Shown here in pieces: positions 37,160 through 48,085 of a stretch of 64,000 nucleotides of DNA (positions are counted from its first letter, which is position 1; each line of letters begins with the position of its first letter). Position numbers and translations under genes: made by a program. The DNA is from Steromphala cineraria (taxonomy: Eukaryota; Mollusca; Gastropoda; Trochida; Trochidae). The notes under the pieces are model-generated. The model saw only the letters and a list, made by a program, of their open reading frames with translations. It did no database searches and was not told where the DNA came from. The stretch spans positions 54,813,600 to 54,877,599 of the forward strand of contig OU744736.1 of assembly GCA_916613615.1 (NCBI GenBank). The letters are read 5' to 3'.

Positions 37160-37570
37160 AACACAGACAATTGGTCGAGCCTCAAATGATCTAGCACTAT
37201 CACCAATGGCACCTTATTTTGACTGTTTTGTAGTTTTAAAAAAAAGGTTGAAAATTGCTGTATTAAATTATTGTAGCATTAAACGTACAGGTTCAACTAC
37301 TTCGCTGTGAACTTAACTGATAATTGTTTTCGATGTTTCATTTTACAAATGAAAAAAACTGTTTATTATAAATCTAGTATCATAAAAGTAAGTTAATGGT
37401 AAATAGAAATTTCACATTACAATTCTTTTCTCTCTTCAGGAAAGGTGGACATTGGTTCTGTCAAGTGAACTTTCTCAAGGACACAGATTAGTAGAGTACG
37501 AGTTCAAGTGATCTTTATTTATTGCTTGTCACCATCGTTTATTCATTGCGCTCGACCAATTGTCTGTGTT
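37160..37570. mobile_element. 411-bp unit bounded by a perfect 21-bp inverted repeat
   Basis: 37160-37180 (starting AACACAGACAATTGG) is the exact reverse complement of 37550-37570. The perfect ends around 369 bp of interior suggest a small TIR element, but I do not find a convincing target duplication. The right end abuts a dispersed repeat copy (37569). A frame across 37119-37310 and acceptor-like CTTTTGCCTTGCAG (37146) and TTTTCTCTCTTCAG (37439) lie here but do not join into a gene. Confidence 0.6.
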
Positions 37571-37690
37571 AATGAAGCTCTGATGTGCGAGATCTCAGTC
37601 TGTGTAGCTATCAACAGTTACAGTGGCTCAGTCTCCTGATATATTGACAATGAAGCTATCGCGACACAATGGGTAATGAAGCAAACAGAT
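37569..37690 (+). repeat. three-copy dispersed repeat, copy 3
   Basis: Most complete copy: TTAATGAAGCTCTGATGTG, GTAGCTATCAACAGTTACAG, CTGATATATTGACAATGAAG and CACAATGGGTAATGAAG occur in the order seen at 25691-25800 and 34156-34235. Confidence 0.7.
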
Positions 37691-37760
37691 CAGCACAAAA
37701 CAAGTCTTATCAGCAAGTTCTATTTGGCCGAAATCATTGTTTGGTCGTGATTCTTAAGTT

Positions 37761-37830
37761 GTAAAACGTCGCTTATGGCGAAAATATTGTCGAAATTGCT
37801 TAAAACAATAACTCACTCATTCACTCACTT
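37761..37830 (-). mobile_element. SINE-like fragment, reverse orientation
   Basis: On the minus strand the order is AAGTGAGTGAATGAGTGAG, TTGTTTTAAGC, GACAATATTTTCGCCAT and AAAACGTC-like sequence, the same GAGTGAG plus ACAATATTT module as at 20545-20600. Only the module is present. Confidence 0.6.
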
Positions 37831-38036
37831 AAGTTGTTAATTCAAAAGAAACAAATCAATGAACATATTACTGACCAAAAATAAATGTTGATCTTTTTTT
37901 CCTTGGGCTGTCAATATCCATCATTTGTAAAATATCAGTAAGATAGTCCCAAGAGCATAGATGAATCTTAAACTTCAGAAGAGCTCAATGAAGACACTTT
38001 TATCTTCTTATATAAGAAATGAGGCTCGTGAGTTAT

Positions 38037-38350
38037 TATCTTTAATGAATTATAAAATCTATTTAGTTACATGATCTGACAAAAAATATATGCAAATTAT
38101 GAAATTATGAAGCTCGGGAAATTTTTTAATAGATATTATCAATGGATATAAAATTTCTCTATTTAAGAAAATAAATAAACCACCAAACTTTTAGTCCAAA
38201 TATTTATGTTAAAATCAAATATATATTTTTCCATGATCTAGAAGTAAAATCATCTTAGAAATAAGCATCAAACGTAAGAAGAAAATACCGAGAACCTCCC
38301 ATGTAAACTGTTTGCAAACATTTAGTCTTGTGTTTCAAATGTCTAGAGGA
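38037..38350 (+). repeat. dispersed duplicate of 23510-23875
   Basis: Shares ordered tracts with 23510-23875: CTTTAATGAAT, ATATATGCAAATTAT, AAATAAACC, AAATATATATTTTTCCAT, ATACCGAGAACCTC and TGTTTGCAAACA. Indels and substitutions are frequent. Confidence 0.8.
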
Positions 38351-38660
38351 TGTTGTTGACATATGGAATTTTCAAGACAAAATTTATGATAAAAAAGTAT
38401 ATTCTTGCAGCCTTTCTGTATACAGCTCATATAGAGACAATATCAAAATGGCTTCAATTAAGTCATGTGTTTCAAATGTCTAGAGGATGTTGTTGACACA
38501 TGGAATTTTCAAGATGAACTTTGTGATAAAAAAGCATATTCCTGCAGCCTTTCTGTATACAGCTCATATAGAGACAATATCAAAATGTCTACTATTAAGT
38601 CATGTGTTTCAAATGTCTAGAGGATGTTGTTGACATATGGCATTTTCAAGACTTACAGAA
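38331..38660 (+). repeat. 137-bp tandem repeat, about 2.4 copies
   Basis: Units start with TGTTTCAAATGTCTAGAGG at 38331, 38468 and 38605, exactly 137 bases apart. The third is cut off after CATATGGCATTTTCAAGAC. Units differ at only a few positions. The single ancestral unit start is visible at the end of the older duplicate (23850-23875). Confidence 0.9.
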
Positions 38661-41143
38661 ATGATATACTCTAGATTAAGAGTGGCTGCTTATTTGACAA
38701 ATATGTCCATCCAAGGTAATTGCTCTGCGGAGAGTATTATAAAACTGGGTTTCTTTTTTTAAAGAGTTAGAGCATATCCTGGTGCTTGGGGGATTTTGGG
38801 AGAAAAACTTATCTAAATTTTCTAAAAACTATTTATGTAATTAGAATAAATGTATCAAATACGCAGGCAACTACAAACTGCAAAATCACATAGGCGAGGT
38901 AAGCTAATTAACGAACAAAGTAATGGTTCACCATGAATTGTTAAATATAAAAATAATAGCATTTCTTCCAAGACACGATTACAGAAATGACACTTTCTTT
39001 CTTTAAAATTGCAAATGTCACATTGCTTTTTGGATAAAGAGTATAAAAACATTACGCTTCGAGAAACTGATGTGGTGTCTTTGTTCAGAAGAAGTCATGT
39101 AAACGATTTAAACAAATCCTTTTGAAAATTAAATTGTAAAGAGTACCATTTGAATAGCAGGCTTGCAATGATAAAACCACAACAAGAGGTTTAACAATAT
39201 CTTCATGGAATGTATTTCATTTCGAAAGTGTTATATCTTGTGTTAGATCCATATTATCCTCGTATGGCGTTGCATATGTTTGGCAAATCCAGGACGTTGG
39301 CGATGTCAAACAATTTCTAAGAAAAAATGAAATCCTACTATCACAACTAATTAAGCACTTTATGTCAAAAATGTTTAATATGCGGTGTGAACATCTCACG
39401 TCTCGTAACAAACTAATGATCAATGTGTATTTATGCAAATGTACTGTAGGCCTCACAGGCCATCATCTACGAAATAAAGAGTCTGAGTCTATCTGTTTCT
39501 ACTATATCAGGTATCATAAATCTAAGAGAAAAAAATTATAGCCATAAATCTAATATTGCAATCAATCAATAAACTAAATGAATATATTTTCATTTACATA
39601 TCCAAGAATAATAATCTCTATTTTATTTTACTTCGATTACATTTAGATTATTCATTTGCCTTGTATGTATGTGCAATGATCACCTTCCTGTTTTCTTCCT
39701 GGTTCTGCCTACGCTCATGTCACTTAATCTTGAGGTCCGTGTGACAAATCTTCTGATAATAGAATAAGGACTGATCTCGGACGTAATATGTGCACATGTC
39801 TATCTTGACTCGAACATGTAATAATTCCTATTGCAGATAACTAATATAGCTTTAGAGTGTAAATCTCTTGCCATCATAATTCTTTTGTAAATGTTAGATA
39901 CAAGACAAATAGTATTTTTGGACACGTGCCAAAGAGCTGTCAATAGTGATATTGGATTAAATCAAATATGGAAAACTTTGTTTTATCATTTTAGGCTTTA
40001 CAAAGTTGCCCTTAATAAAGTATTAGTAGATAAGTCAATCTTCCCAGGATTAAAGATTGTGTTTAAATAAGAAAATTTCCTGAAAGAAATACGACTTTAA
40101 AAATGCTCATACGTTAGGTAGGTAACTGTACAAGAACATGGATGTGATTATATTTAGTCATCCTGACGAAATGTATATCCTCATATATATAATCCCTTGA
40201 CAAATCAATATCTTACAGACAGAATTAACGGGCTGAGTTATCACAGATTAGTTTAGAAATGTAATACTTTGTATGCAATGCGACGTAGCCAACGCTAACT
40301 GTACTACCCACACATACTTTAAGCCATCTTATATGTCTACGTTGACAAAATTAATTGCAAACCATTAGCTTATACCACCAGGAAATTGTATTTTTGATTG
40401 ATGCAAGATTATATTGATTGTGTATCTTGCACATTTTGTAATACCTTGGTCCAGTTTATTTTTTAAATCCATTTAAAGGGTGAGTCCTATCGATTTGTTG
40501 CAGAATTCAAGGGGACATTCCAGTTTATACATATAATGTTATTTGTATATGAAAATAATACAAACCAGTTAAAATATGTAATATATGGTATCTATTTTGT
40601 GTTTATCTATGTTTGAGAACTTGATTAAAAGACCACAATAAGGAGAGGGGAAGCCAATCATCAGTCATTAGTGTGAAATGTTTTGCTGTTAGAATTACAA
40701 TGCATTGTTGTTAAGTCATGTCATAAATCATTTGCAAAATAACCGATATGAAGTCTTACTTTTATCTTTTAGAAAATAAAGATATAAAATGTAGGCTTTA
40801 ATCACGTTGACTGTACAGTGGAGTGGGCATCGCGTTAGCTGCTTATATCGCGGCATGTGAGAACTGCCACTGAAAATAATCGAATGTTCCTTAATTTCTT
40901 GTCAAAAGATATTACCAAGAATTAATAAAATGTTCAAGAAATAAGGGATTTATCACCTTGTTCTCCCCTCACTGACAATGTATTCAGATAATTATAATGA
41001 TAGGATGACGATTCTGTAGATGTATTTTATATAAATATATACGAGTTATTATATTGGTATTTTTAATTGATAAAATTCATGACAATATCTTTATTGAAGA
41101 TTTTCCAGAAAAAAAATCGATTGATTAGATCTTGCCTGTAGAT
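38661..41143. other. spacer before copy B, nothing recognised
   Basis: AT-rich, with frames at 38855-39052 and 39217-39456 (minus) and 39556-39744 (plus) that carry no domain. No tandem or inverted structure stands out. Confidence 0.45.
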
Positions 41144-41645
41144 GTCTATACATGTAAAGGGAAAATAGGAAAACAAGATATATTTTCCCTGGAGTAATAA
41201 GATTTGTCAAACCAAAGGACATAAATCATGATAACTTCCTCATAATTTTTCATGTGTGATTTAATCTCTTATTCGTGACTGTGAATAAAGACATCTGTTC
41301 ATAACATGTCTGCTAATAGAACAAAGCCTCTCTCAAGAGATGCATAAAATCTTCCATATAAGTTGTCTTTATAATTGACACTGTATTAATGATAACTTTT
41401 TGAAGATTATATCGTAAACCTTATGTGACTGTAGGGAATATTCTTTTTACAGCTTCATATCAATGTGTTTATTCACAGTACAGTAACTAAATTAAAGACA
41501 AATTAGAGAATATTGTGAATAACGTTATAAAACAAGACCCGGGCCTCACAGTTCGCATTTGATAAGGCTGTTCTTTAAAACATTGAAGCTATTAACAATG
41601 ACTGTTTCATTGAAAATATACATTTACAGAAAAAGTACATCATTC

Positions 41646-41955
41646 GCCAATCAACTTGTATTTGTTTTTGTGATCAGTTGGTCCATATCAATCATTACCA
41701 TATCTTAAATAGTGTTATATTCATATTCCTTGCCGTGTCACATATCGCAGTGTAATATTTACACGGCAATATAAACTAGAGCAATATCACAATGCATGTA
41801 TGACGTCACTGAAGTGAGTGGTTGTGACGTCACAATGTAAGCGCACAACGTCACAACAGCGGCTGAGTCGGAAAATGTTTGTTTCAGCAAACTGTCCCTA
41901 GTTTTGCTTGATTTTTAGGGCAAGTTATGAACAGAATGAGAAACTCCTTTCTATT
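41646..41955. other. B-only insertion of about 310 bp
   Basis: Copy A passes directly from CATCATT to TTAAATTATTTT, while B has extra sequence with CCGTGT-CACATATCGC-GTGTAATATTTACACGG, TGACGTCACTGAAG and a second TGACGTCAC about 30 bp on. Two cAMP-response-type TGACGTCA palindromes in close spacing are notable. No clear terminal repeats or target duplication are seen, so the element type is unknown. Confidence 0.55.
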
Positions 41956-42840
41956 AAAATTATTTTTATGTAACTCGTGAATGATTTGGTATCAAACTCG
42001 CTTTCGCTCGTTTCATACAATATCATTACTCGTCCATAAAAAAATAGCATCAAATGGAAGGTTTAGTATCCCCTAAGAAATTCAAAAGGAATTGTATTTT
42101 TTTGCAGATAAACTATAAAATGTCACTCGTGTTTTTTTCACCCTTAATAGTGGCATAGACATATCATAAAATCGTTATCTATAACACTTTCCTAGTTAAG
42201 AAGTTTGCAATAGAGTAATTCCTCCTTTCTTTCTCAATAAATAATGTATAAAAATACATCCACCAGTCTTTGTAGTTTTTTCTATGCGGCAAGTAATTGA
42301 TGCTTTCTGAAGTGTTTTCTTTTGAAAGTAAACTTGACGGAAAACATTTGAGAAGAATGGTATATCTTTATAGCATTTCTTTCTGGTGAAAGATGAAACA
42401 AGAATGCATTTTGATTATATATGCTTTTACATGTTTCAAATTTTATCAAAAACTTTTTTATAAGTCACACACAACTTTGCTCAAGAAATAACATCGATAC
42501 GAAACAACTTGTCACAGATGCAATCATTTATTATCAGAGAGTCATACATTAACTGTGACAGGTCAGACACAGTATCGTTAATGGTCTGCATAAAACATAG
42601 ATTGTATTGGTTTTCTAGAACAAGAGGATTGTCTTATTTATGCAAGACAACGTTCCAGTTACTGACAATATGCATTTGATAGACGTAATGTCTTCAATTA
42701 CATTCCAGATATGTGGTGTGCAGCTATACACTTTCTTGTCTAAATGACTGTCTGAATGTTCTTTGAGAAAAGTTGATCCATTATAAGATAGGATAAGCAT
42801 GGTATGATGTTCATATAGCACATTATCTTGTTCGCATTTT

Positions 42841-43184
42841 CAATAACACCATTCACTCTCCACAGAAGCAGAAAATGTTGATCGAGTCTCTGTTCTAAAT
42901 TGCCAAACTTGATGGGTAAATGGTGAAATGCCTGATATGAGGCTATCAAAGTCAGTTGTGCAATCATCGACGCTGTTCTAAAAATCCTAATGATTTTGGC
43001 TACTGAATCATAACAAAGGCTTTGTGATATGAACCACTCTTTCCATGCGAGAAGCATTGTTATTTGCTAAAAAATCAAATAGAAAAAATAGGGGATACTG
43101 CGGAAAGTGCGGATTTGGTCTAATACAGAGGCTCGATCAACATTTCATGGCTTGATCTGCCTCTGTGGGGAAGGATTGTAATAA
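42841..43184. repeat. local inverted duplication in copy B
   Basis: 43126-43184 read in reverse complement (starting CCACAGAGGCAGATCAAG) matches 42841-42895 and even better the A sequence 1640-1705, which retains GATTAAGTCATG lost from the direct B arm. So B contains a forward, slightly deleted arm and an inverted, A-like arm about 230 bp apart. Confidence 0.7.
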
Positions 43185-44242
43185 CAATAGAGAGTTAAGA
43201 AAGTAATCACAAAAAGATCTTATAGATCTATAGAGAAAATATAATCATTAAGTTGAAAAAGTCTTCCGTAATTGATGTTATTTTTTATACTACAGATCTT
43301 GAATACAAATGATAATTTGCTTCTGGGAGATAACCGACATGCTGCAATTTACTTTATGTGTATAACGCTAAGTAGAGGTAGGTTTCAAGATGGTTGCCCT
43401 CATCATGTCATTATATTAGTTAGCAAAAGCGTTATTACTTATGAAGGGGCTGCTTGTAGAAACGTTCAATTAAGACCCTCAGTAGAAAAAAAATATTTTA
43501 CAAACATGATATTGAGGTAATAATAGTACAAGTAGGAGCACATGGAATTGATAATATCAGTTTTCATGCTCACGAACTGTTTAACTTTTGTTTTTTGACA
43601 AATTCATATTGTTCAGACAAAACTGCATGTGTAATTATGGACTGGATTTATACACTGAGAAAATTACGATTCTTTTATCACTCTTAACATGAACATTTTT
43701 TTATATTTTATCTGCACAATTTATTTTGACCTCTTGAGAAGTACATGTTCTGCTTTTTCGCCAAAAATAACGATGATTCTAGTGCCGAAACTATGTAATA
43801 CACTGAGGGTTTCAGATATGATAAAAGAGTTGTTATGTTAGTAATCTTATTTATTCACATTTAATCATTTTGGATCATGCAGATTAATAGGACATCCTTA
43901 TTTTCACTGATTGGCAGAACAAAAACTCCTTGAATCAATCAACCTTAAGGAGATTAGCTCCCAAGATTAATCGTGACCAAGGAGTTTATCTCCCTCATTC
44001 CTGGTGCATCATCAAGCGATCGTTTTGTTTGCACTGGAAAATGGACAATGTCAAAGCTTTATTCAAATTCTTGTGAACAAAGCGAGGAGATTAGTGCTTG
44101 TTTTAATAATGAATCGAGTTTTGAATAGTTCACATTTTTTTTATAACAATCAATTGTTATAATGTTGATTTCTACATAATAAGAACCCTAGATAAAATGG
44201 TATCATGTGGAAACCAATGTGTATTTGTATGTAAATATATAT

Positions 44243-44552
44243 ATATACAAAAAGTTCACAATCTTGAGATCGTTGTTCAGCTCTCAGGTATTTTTATTAA
44301 AAAGATAAACCAGAAGTTGAATGAATCCATTTTACTGGCGTTGAATGAATCCATTTTACTGGCTAGTACTTTCAGCTCCTAAATTGAGCTGAAAGTACTA
44401 GCCAGTAAAATGGATTCATTCAACTTCTGACTTATATTTTTAAAATATATTCAGCTCCATTTTTATAAATGTCGAGCACTCTTCATTGCAATAAGGTCAA
44501 ACTGCAAAAAAACTCACTGGTTTTTGTATTTTGCTTATATATATATATATGT
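44243..44552. mobile_element. B-only insertion in a TA microsatellite, with hairpin
   Basis: Copy A has one TATATATATG tract (about 4424-4432). Copy B has TA tracts on both sides (44229-44244 and 44536-44551) with about 300 bp between them. TA duplication at both edges fits insertion of an element with a TA target site, as in Tc1/mariner-type MITEs, but the ends lie in simple repeats so the boundaries are ambiguous. The core is the hairpin 44311-44429. Confidence 0.55.
44311..44429. repeat. hairpin with a duplicated segment in its left arm
   Basis: The right arm (44386-44429) is the exact reverse complement of the left arm once one copy of a 24-bp tandem duplicate (44316-44339 and 44340-44363, starting GTTGAATGAATCC) is removed. 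The inner stem AGTACTTTCAGCTC and GAGCTGAAAGTACT encloses the loop CTAAATT. The unpaired extra copy would bulge out of the stem, which dates the tandem duplication after formation of the hairpin. Confidence 0.9.
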
Positions 44553-46594
44553 CTCTTATCTTGGATATAGTTGATACCAATCAATACTACACCATATTTC
44601 AAACCAAAAAGAAAATCAGTCTTTTTACGTGTTGGTGCTACAACCTTATATTGGCAAAGGAATCTCGTAACCTTATTTTCAATTCTCTATGACAGAAGTG
44701 ACACTTAATTAAGTTAAATTTAGTTAAAAAGATTTCAGAAAATACTTGAAAATTGTTTTTGAGAAAATAATGACATCCTTCATGTTCTTTTAAGATGCAT
44801 TGCTATGTTTAGAGTGAATGATCTGATATATTTGACAAGTCAGAAGCACACAGTTTGACAGGTTGGAAAATAAGGTATTAGCGTTCTTATATATTTTCTT
44901 TGATTAGCAACATGTCTGGGAAAAGAAATACCTGTCTTTTCACGACGAACCACAATAACAGGTTTAGCCTGTATCTCAATGTATTGTATTTCGATACAAT
45001 CTGCAAAGTCCAATACCACATTAACAAAAGTAACATTAGTTTTAAAAAATCTAATTCGTTAAACCTATTTTATATATACCAAATCATAAACATGGCCTAG
45101 AGTTTAACAGTTTTTATTGCCTTAAAGGTACTTAAACAAATCAGTCAAAGATTAATTATTATACATTGTTTCATAAAGTCCACTTTTCAATGAATATGTT
45201 GTAATTTATATACATTTTCATCTCCAAAATCAACGTTCACATTCTTCTAGTCCTCTGATTTTAATAACAACTTGAAATTACAAAGGACCTCACCTACAAG
45301 TTTTGTTTCTCTCACATACTCTTCCTATGTCCATGTCCCTTAAATCTAAGGTCCTGGCGAAAACTCTTCTGTTTATAGAATGACCTGTACATATATTGAT
45401 CTGGAACGTGCTATGTCGCATTAAGAATGAATACCACACAACCCATATGTAGATAACTTGCATATACTACCAACGAAAAACTACTAGATCAATTTGAAGC
45501 ATGTAAGATCACATAAGATCATCGAGATCACAGTGTCATTAAGAATTCTGCAGGTGTCAAATTTCACATTATGTCAGTCTCAGTTTACTGTATCTTATAA
45601 GTGTGTTTTTAAATGATACAACGATTGTAGTAATCCAACGGGGCCGTCATTTAAGTAAGTACATATATTGTGTACTGAGTGCATTTTTTGATTATTTGCA
45701 TGCCCCCAAAGAATATTTCACACTTGGGAACGTGCAGGAAGTGGTTTTATGAATAAAGGGGAAGGCTTTCTGTAGTTACCTCCTCAAAGAAGATGTTTAA
45801 ATTTTGGGAGTTTTACTGTCTTGTTTCTGTTTGCCTTGATGTCCTCAATTGGAGAGCATTTACAAGGAAATAAAATGTAATGTTGTTTTTATTGCTAATC
45901 TTATATACGCATTAGTCTTATTTTGCTTACATGTTGACAGCAGAAAGCTTTTGAAGTCACTTGATAAAGGATTTGTCCTGTCTGTATTTTAAACCCCTTT
46001 GAAAAGCTTTATCTTTGATCTCCTCAGCAACATAATCAATGCGAATCATTCTCCAACACACATCTATGACGATTGATTTTATCAGTGTTGTCTTGATGAC
46101 TATATAGCTACTGTTTCAGTAGAGTACAAACAAAACTACATGGTGACGACTTGAAATTGGTGCCATGATTTTGCTTTTAGTCAGGTTAAAATGTGTGTCT
46201 CTGTTCCTTAGATCTTTCCATGGTCGTGATAGTTACAACTATTTTACCTAAAGACGTCATTTCCTTCAGATTCCCTTTTTCTCTGAAAAGCAAGACATGG
46301 TTATAGAATGGCATCCCCACTACTCCCGAAATCTGAAATCTCAGTTTAATGACCCAGTGACCCCTAAGGAAGACATCAGGACATCATTACTATGAAAACC
46401 TTGCCCTTTTCTCCGGATAGCCGCTTGAGCAGTATTTCAGCCATTAGCGATTGAATAGTCCTGGGGCTGCAGGTGGTCCTGTGTGCAAAAATATGTCCCC
46501 TAATCTTGACTTATGATTCCTGTTGGGCACTCATAGAAGAATGTAAAAACTTGGGTAGACATTCCACATGTGGCGCAGAAGTCTGTATTTCAAA

Positions 46595-46648
46595 ATGGCG
46601 TCCAAGATGAAAACAGTAGCGGATAATGGTGAATTTTTCAAAACAGAG
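46595..46648 (+). CDS. possible short first exon, copy B
   Basis: Same ATG, 18 codons (MASKMKTVADNGEFFKTE) and donor GAG/GTATTT as at 6339-6392, with a single A-to-G change (GCA to GCG, Ala kept). Same caveats: short, conserved no more than its surroundings, and no downstream exon identified. Confidence 0.2.
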
Positions 46649-47762
46649 GTATTTTCATTGGTTAGCTCCTAGATCCTGGATCACTAGCTTGTCATTGGTT
46701 CATAAAGCCGAGCAATATATCATATTTGATAGTTTGTATAACAGCGTACACAGATTAAAGAAACAATACAAATCATCTCTGTCCACGTTGTCTAGTGTCG
46801 GAGTTTCAAGTGTTATAGATTGAAACTGACAGTCCTCTACATGACATGAAGAGTTATTGATAGTTGTACTGATACTCTCTGGTGTAAGCTGTGTTTATTT
46901 TGTACACATGTCATCATTTTCACATGAATCAATTCAAGAGAACTATTGAAACCCTATCCCGGCTGATACTTTGAGGTAAACATATTAAGGATGATTTTGA
47001 TTTTGATTTTCTTCTATTCATTAGATAGATTGTTTTTTGTATGTCATTTTTATGTACATGTAACTCCAATTGTATGACATAGATATAATTGTTTTACAAG
47101 AACATTAATTCATTGATTTAAGCTAACGTTCTGCTTATGGTTACAAGTATTAATCTGCCATATCTATAATAGAATGAACTTGTATTTGAATATCATTGAA
47201 CAGTTTTCCTTCGATTTTGAATATATTTGGTTTTCACAGAATATAACAAATATGAATCTTTCTACCAATATGCATTTTATGTACAAAATTACAATTAATT
47301 CTTGTGCATATCTATTAATTGATTTGCTTGTCTAACGTCTAATGCCCACATGACGGTCCCTTGCTGTTTTGGTGGTAAGAATATTTACAAGCGCCACGAG
47401 TTGTTATGCTACAGATACGGTTGTAAACAGGCATTTCTTAGTTTCCAGAACTACTACAAACTCTCCACTTTTAAAACTTTGTTGACTGTTTCTATGGACA
47501 GGAGATGAAAACATCGTTCCTGCAATATGATTCATGGCTTGGAATTGTTTGATGTTATGGAGAATTCATCTTTTGAAAGGGAAATTGTTTAATTTCTGTC
47601 CGAGTACGTTTTTGCCACTTTCAACGGGGGATAGTTTTGACATGCAGGATATACAATCAAAATTTAGGGGACAAATTGTATACACAAACAAATGATCCCT
47701 CTCAAACAAGATTGGGTCTGTCAGCGCTAGTGGCAGGCTTCCACAAAAAATGTTGATGTTTA

Positions 47763-48085
47763 TAGGGGCAGTAGCACGTTTTTAGGGGGAATATAAGGTG
47801 ATGTCAGGAAAATGAAAATTTATGGTTCCAATTGAAAGACAATGTATTAAAACTAAATGAAGCAGTAATAATTCATATGTAAAACGTAAAGTTTAGCCAT
47901 GCGATTCCTTTATCTTGCACAAAATGAATTAAAGGTGTCCACAAAAAATGGCCGCCAATGTATTTTATGTGAATCTTCATACTTTGTCCTCTGACTATGG
48001 ATGATTGGCTTGTGTAATGAGATTTTTGACACTGTCAAAATAATACATTTAGCAATAACGTACAATTATCAGTGAAATATATATA
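47763..48085. mobile_element. TTAA-type MITE, right end deleted
   Basis: Starts AGGGGCAGTAGCAC (47765) and follows the MITE at 3465-3827 through TAATACATTTAGCAATAACG and AATTATCAGTG, then breaks into A-like sequence AAGTTAGATCATTATG without the right inverted repeat or TTAA. The left TTAA has become TATA. The break coincides with the place where copy B lacks 2.66 kb relative to A, so a deletion probably started inside the MITE. Confidence 0.85.

Larger units (their letters stand above)
41144..43905 (+). repeat. segmental duplication block 1, copy B
   Basis: Counterpart of 298-2540. Longer than A because of an insertion at about 41646-41955 and about 200 bp at 43003-43200 that includes an inverted copy of neighbouring sequence. 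Short frames (42615-42821 and 42740-43057 minus; 43272-43520 plus) do not match equivalents in A beyond short tracts, so no gene is called. Confidence 0.9.
44027..47762 (+). repeat. segmental duplication block 2, copy B
   Basis: Counterpart of 4207-7486. The part 44570-46860 is almost identical to A. Insertions relative to A lie at 44243-44552 (inside a TA repeat) and about 44961-45120. The 65-codon frame at 46626-46823 equals that at 6370-6567 with one amino-acid change, but flanking non-coding bases are equally conserved, so selection on a protein is not shown. Confidence 0.9.

Noticed and set aside
37119..37310. Frame following a good acceptor-like tract (CTTTTGCCTTGCAG)
   Set aside because: It overlaps one end of a perfect 21-bp inverted repeat and the frame becomes low complexity; a second acceptor at 37439 leads into stops. 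A mobile or inverted-repeat unit explains the sequence better.
38331..38660. Evenly spaced repeats considered as a CRISPR-like array
   Set aside because: Whole 137-bp units are repeated, without short repeats and unique spacers, in a eukaryotic context.
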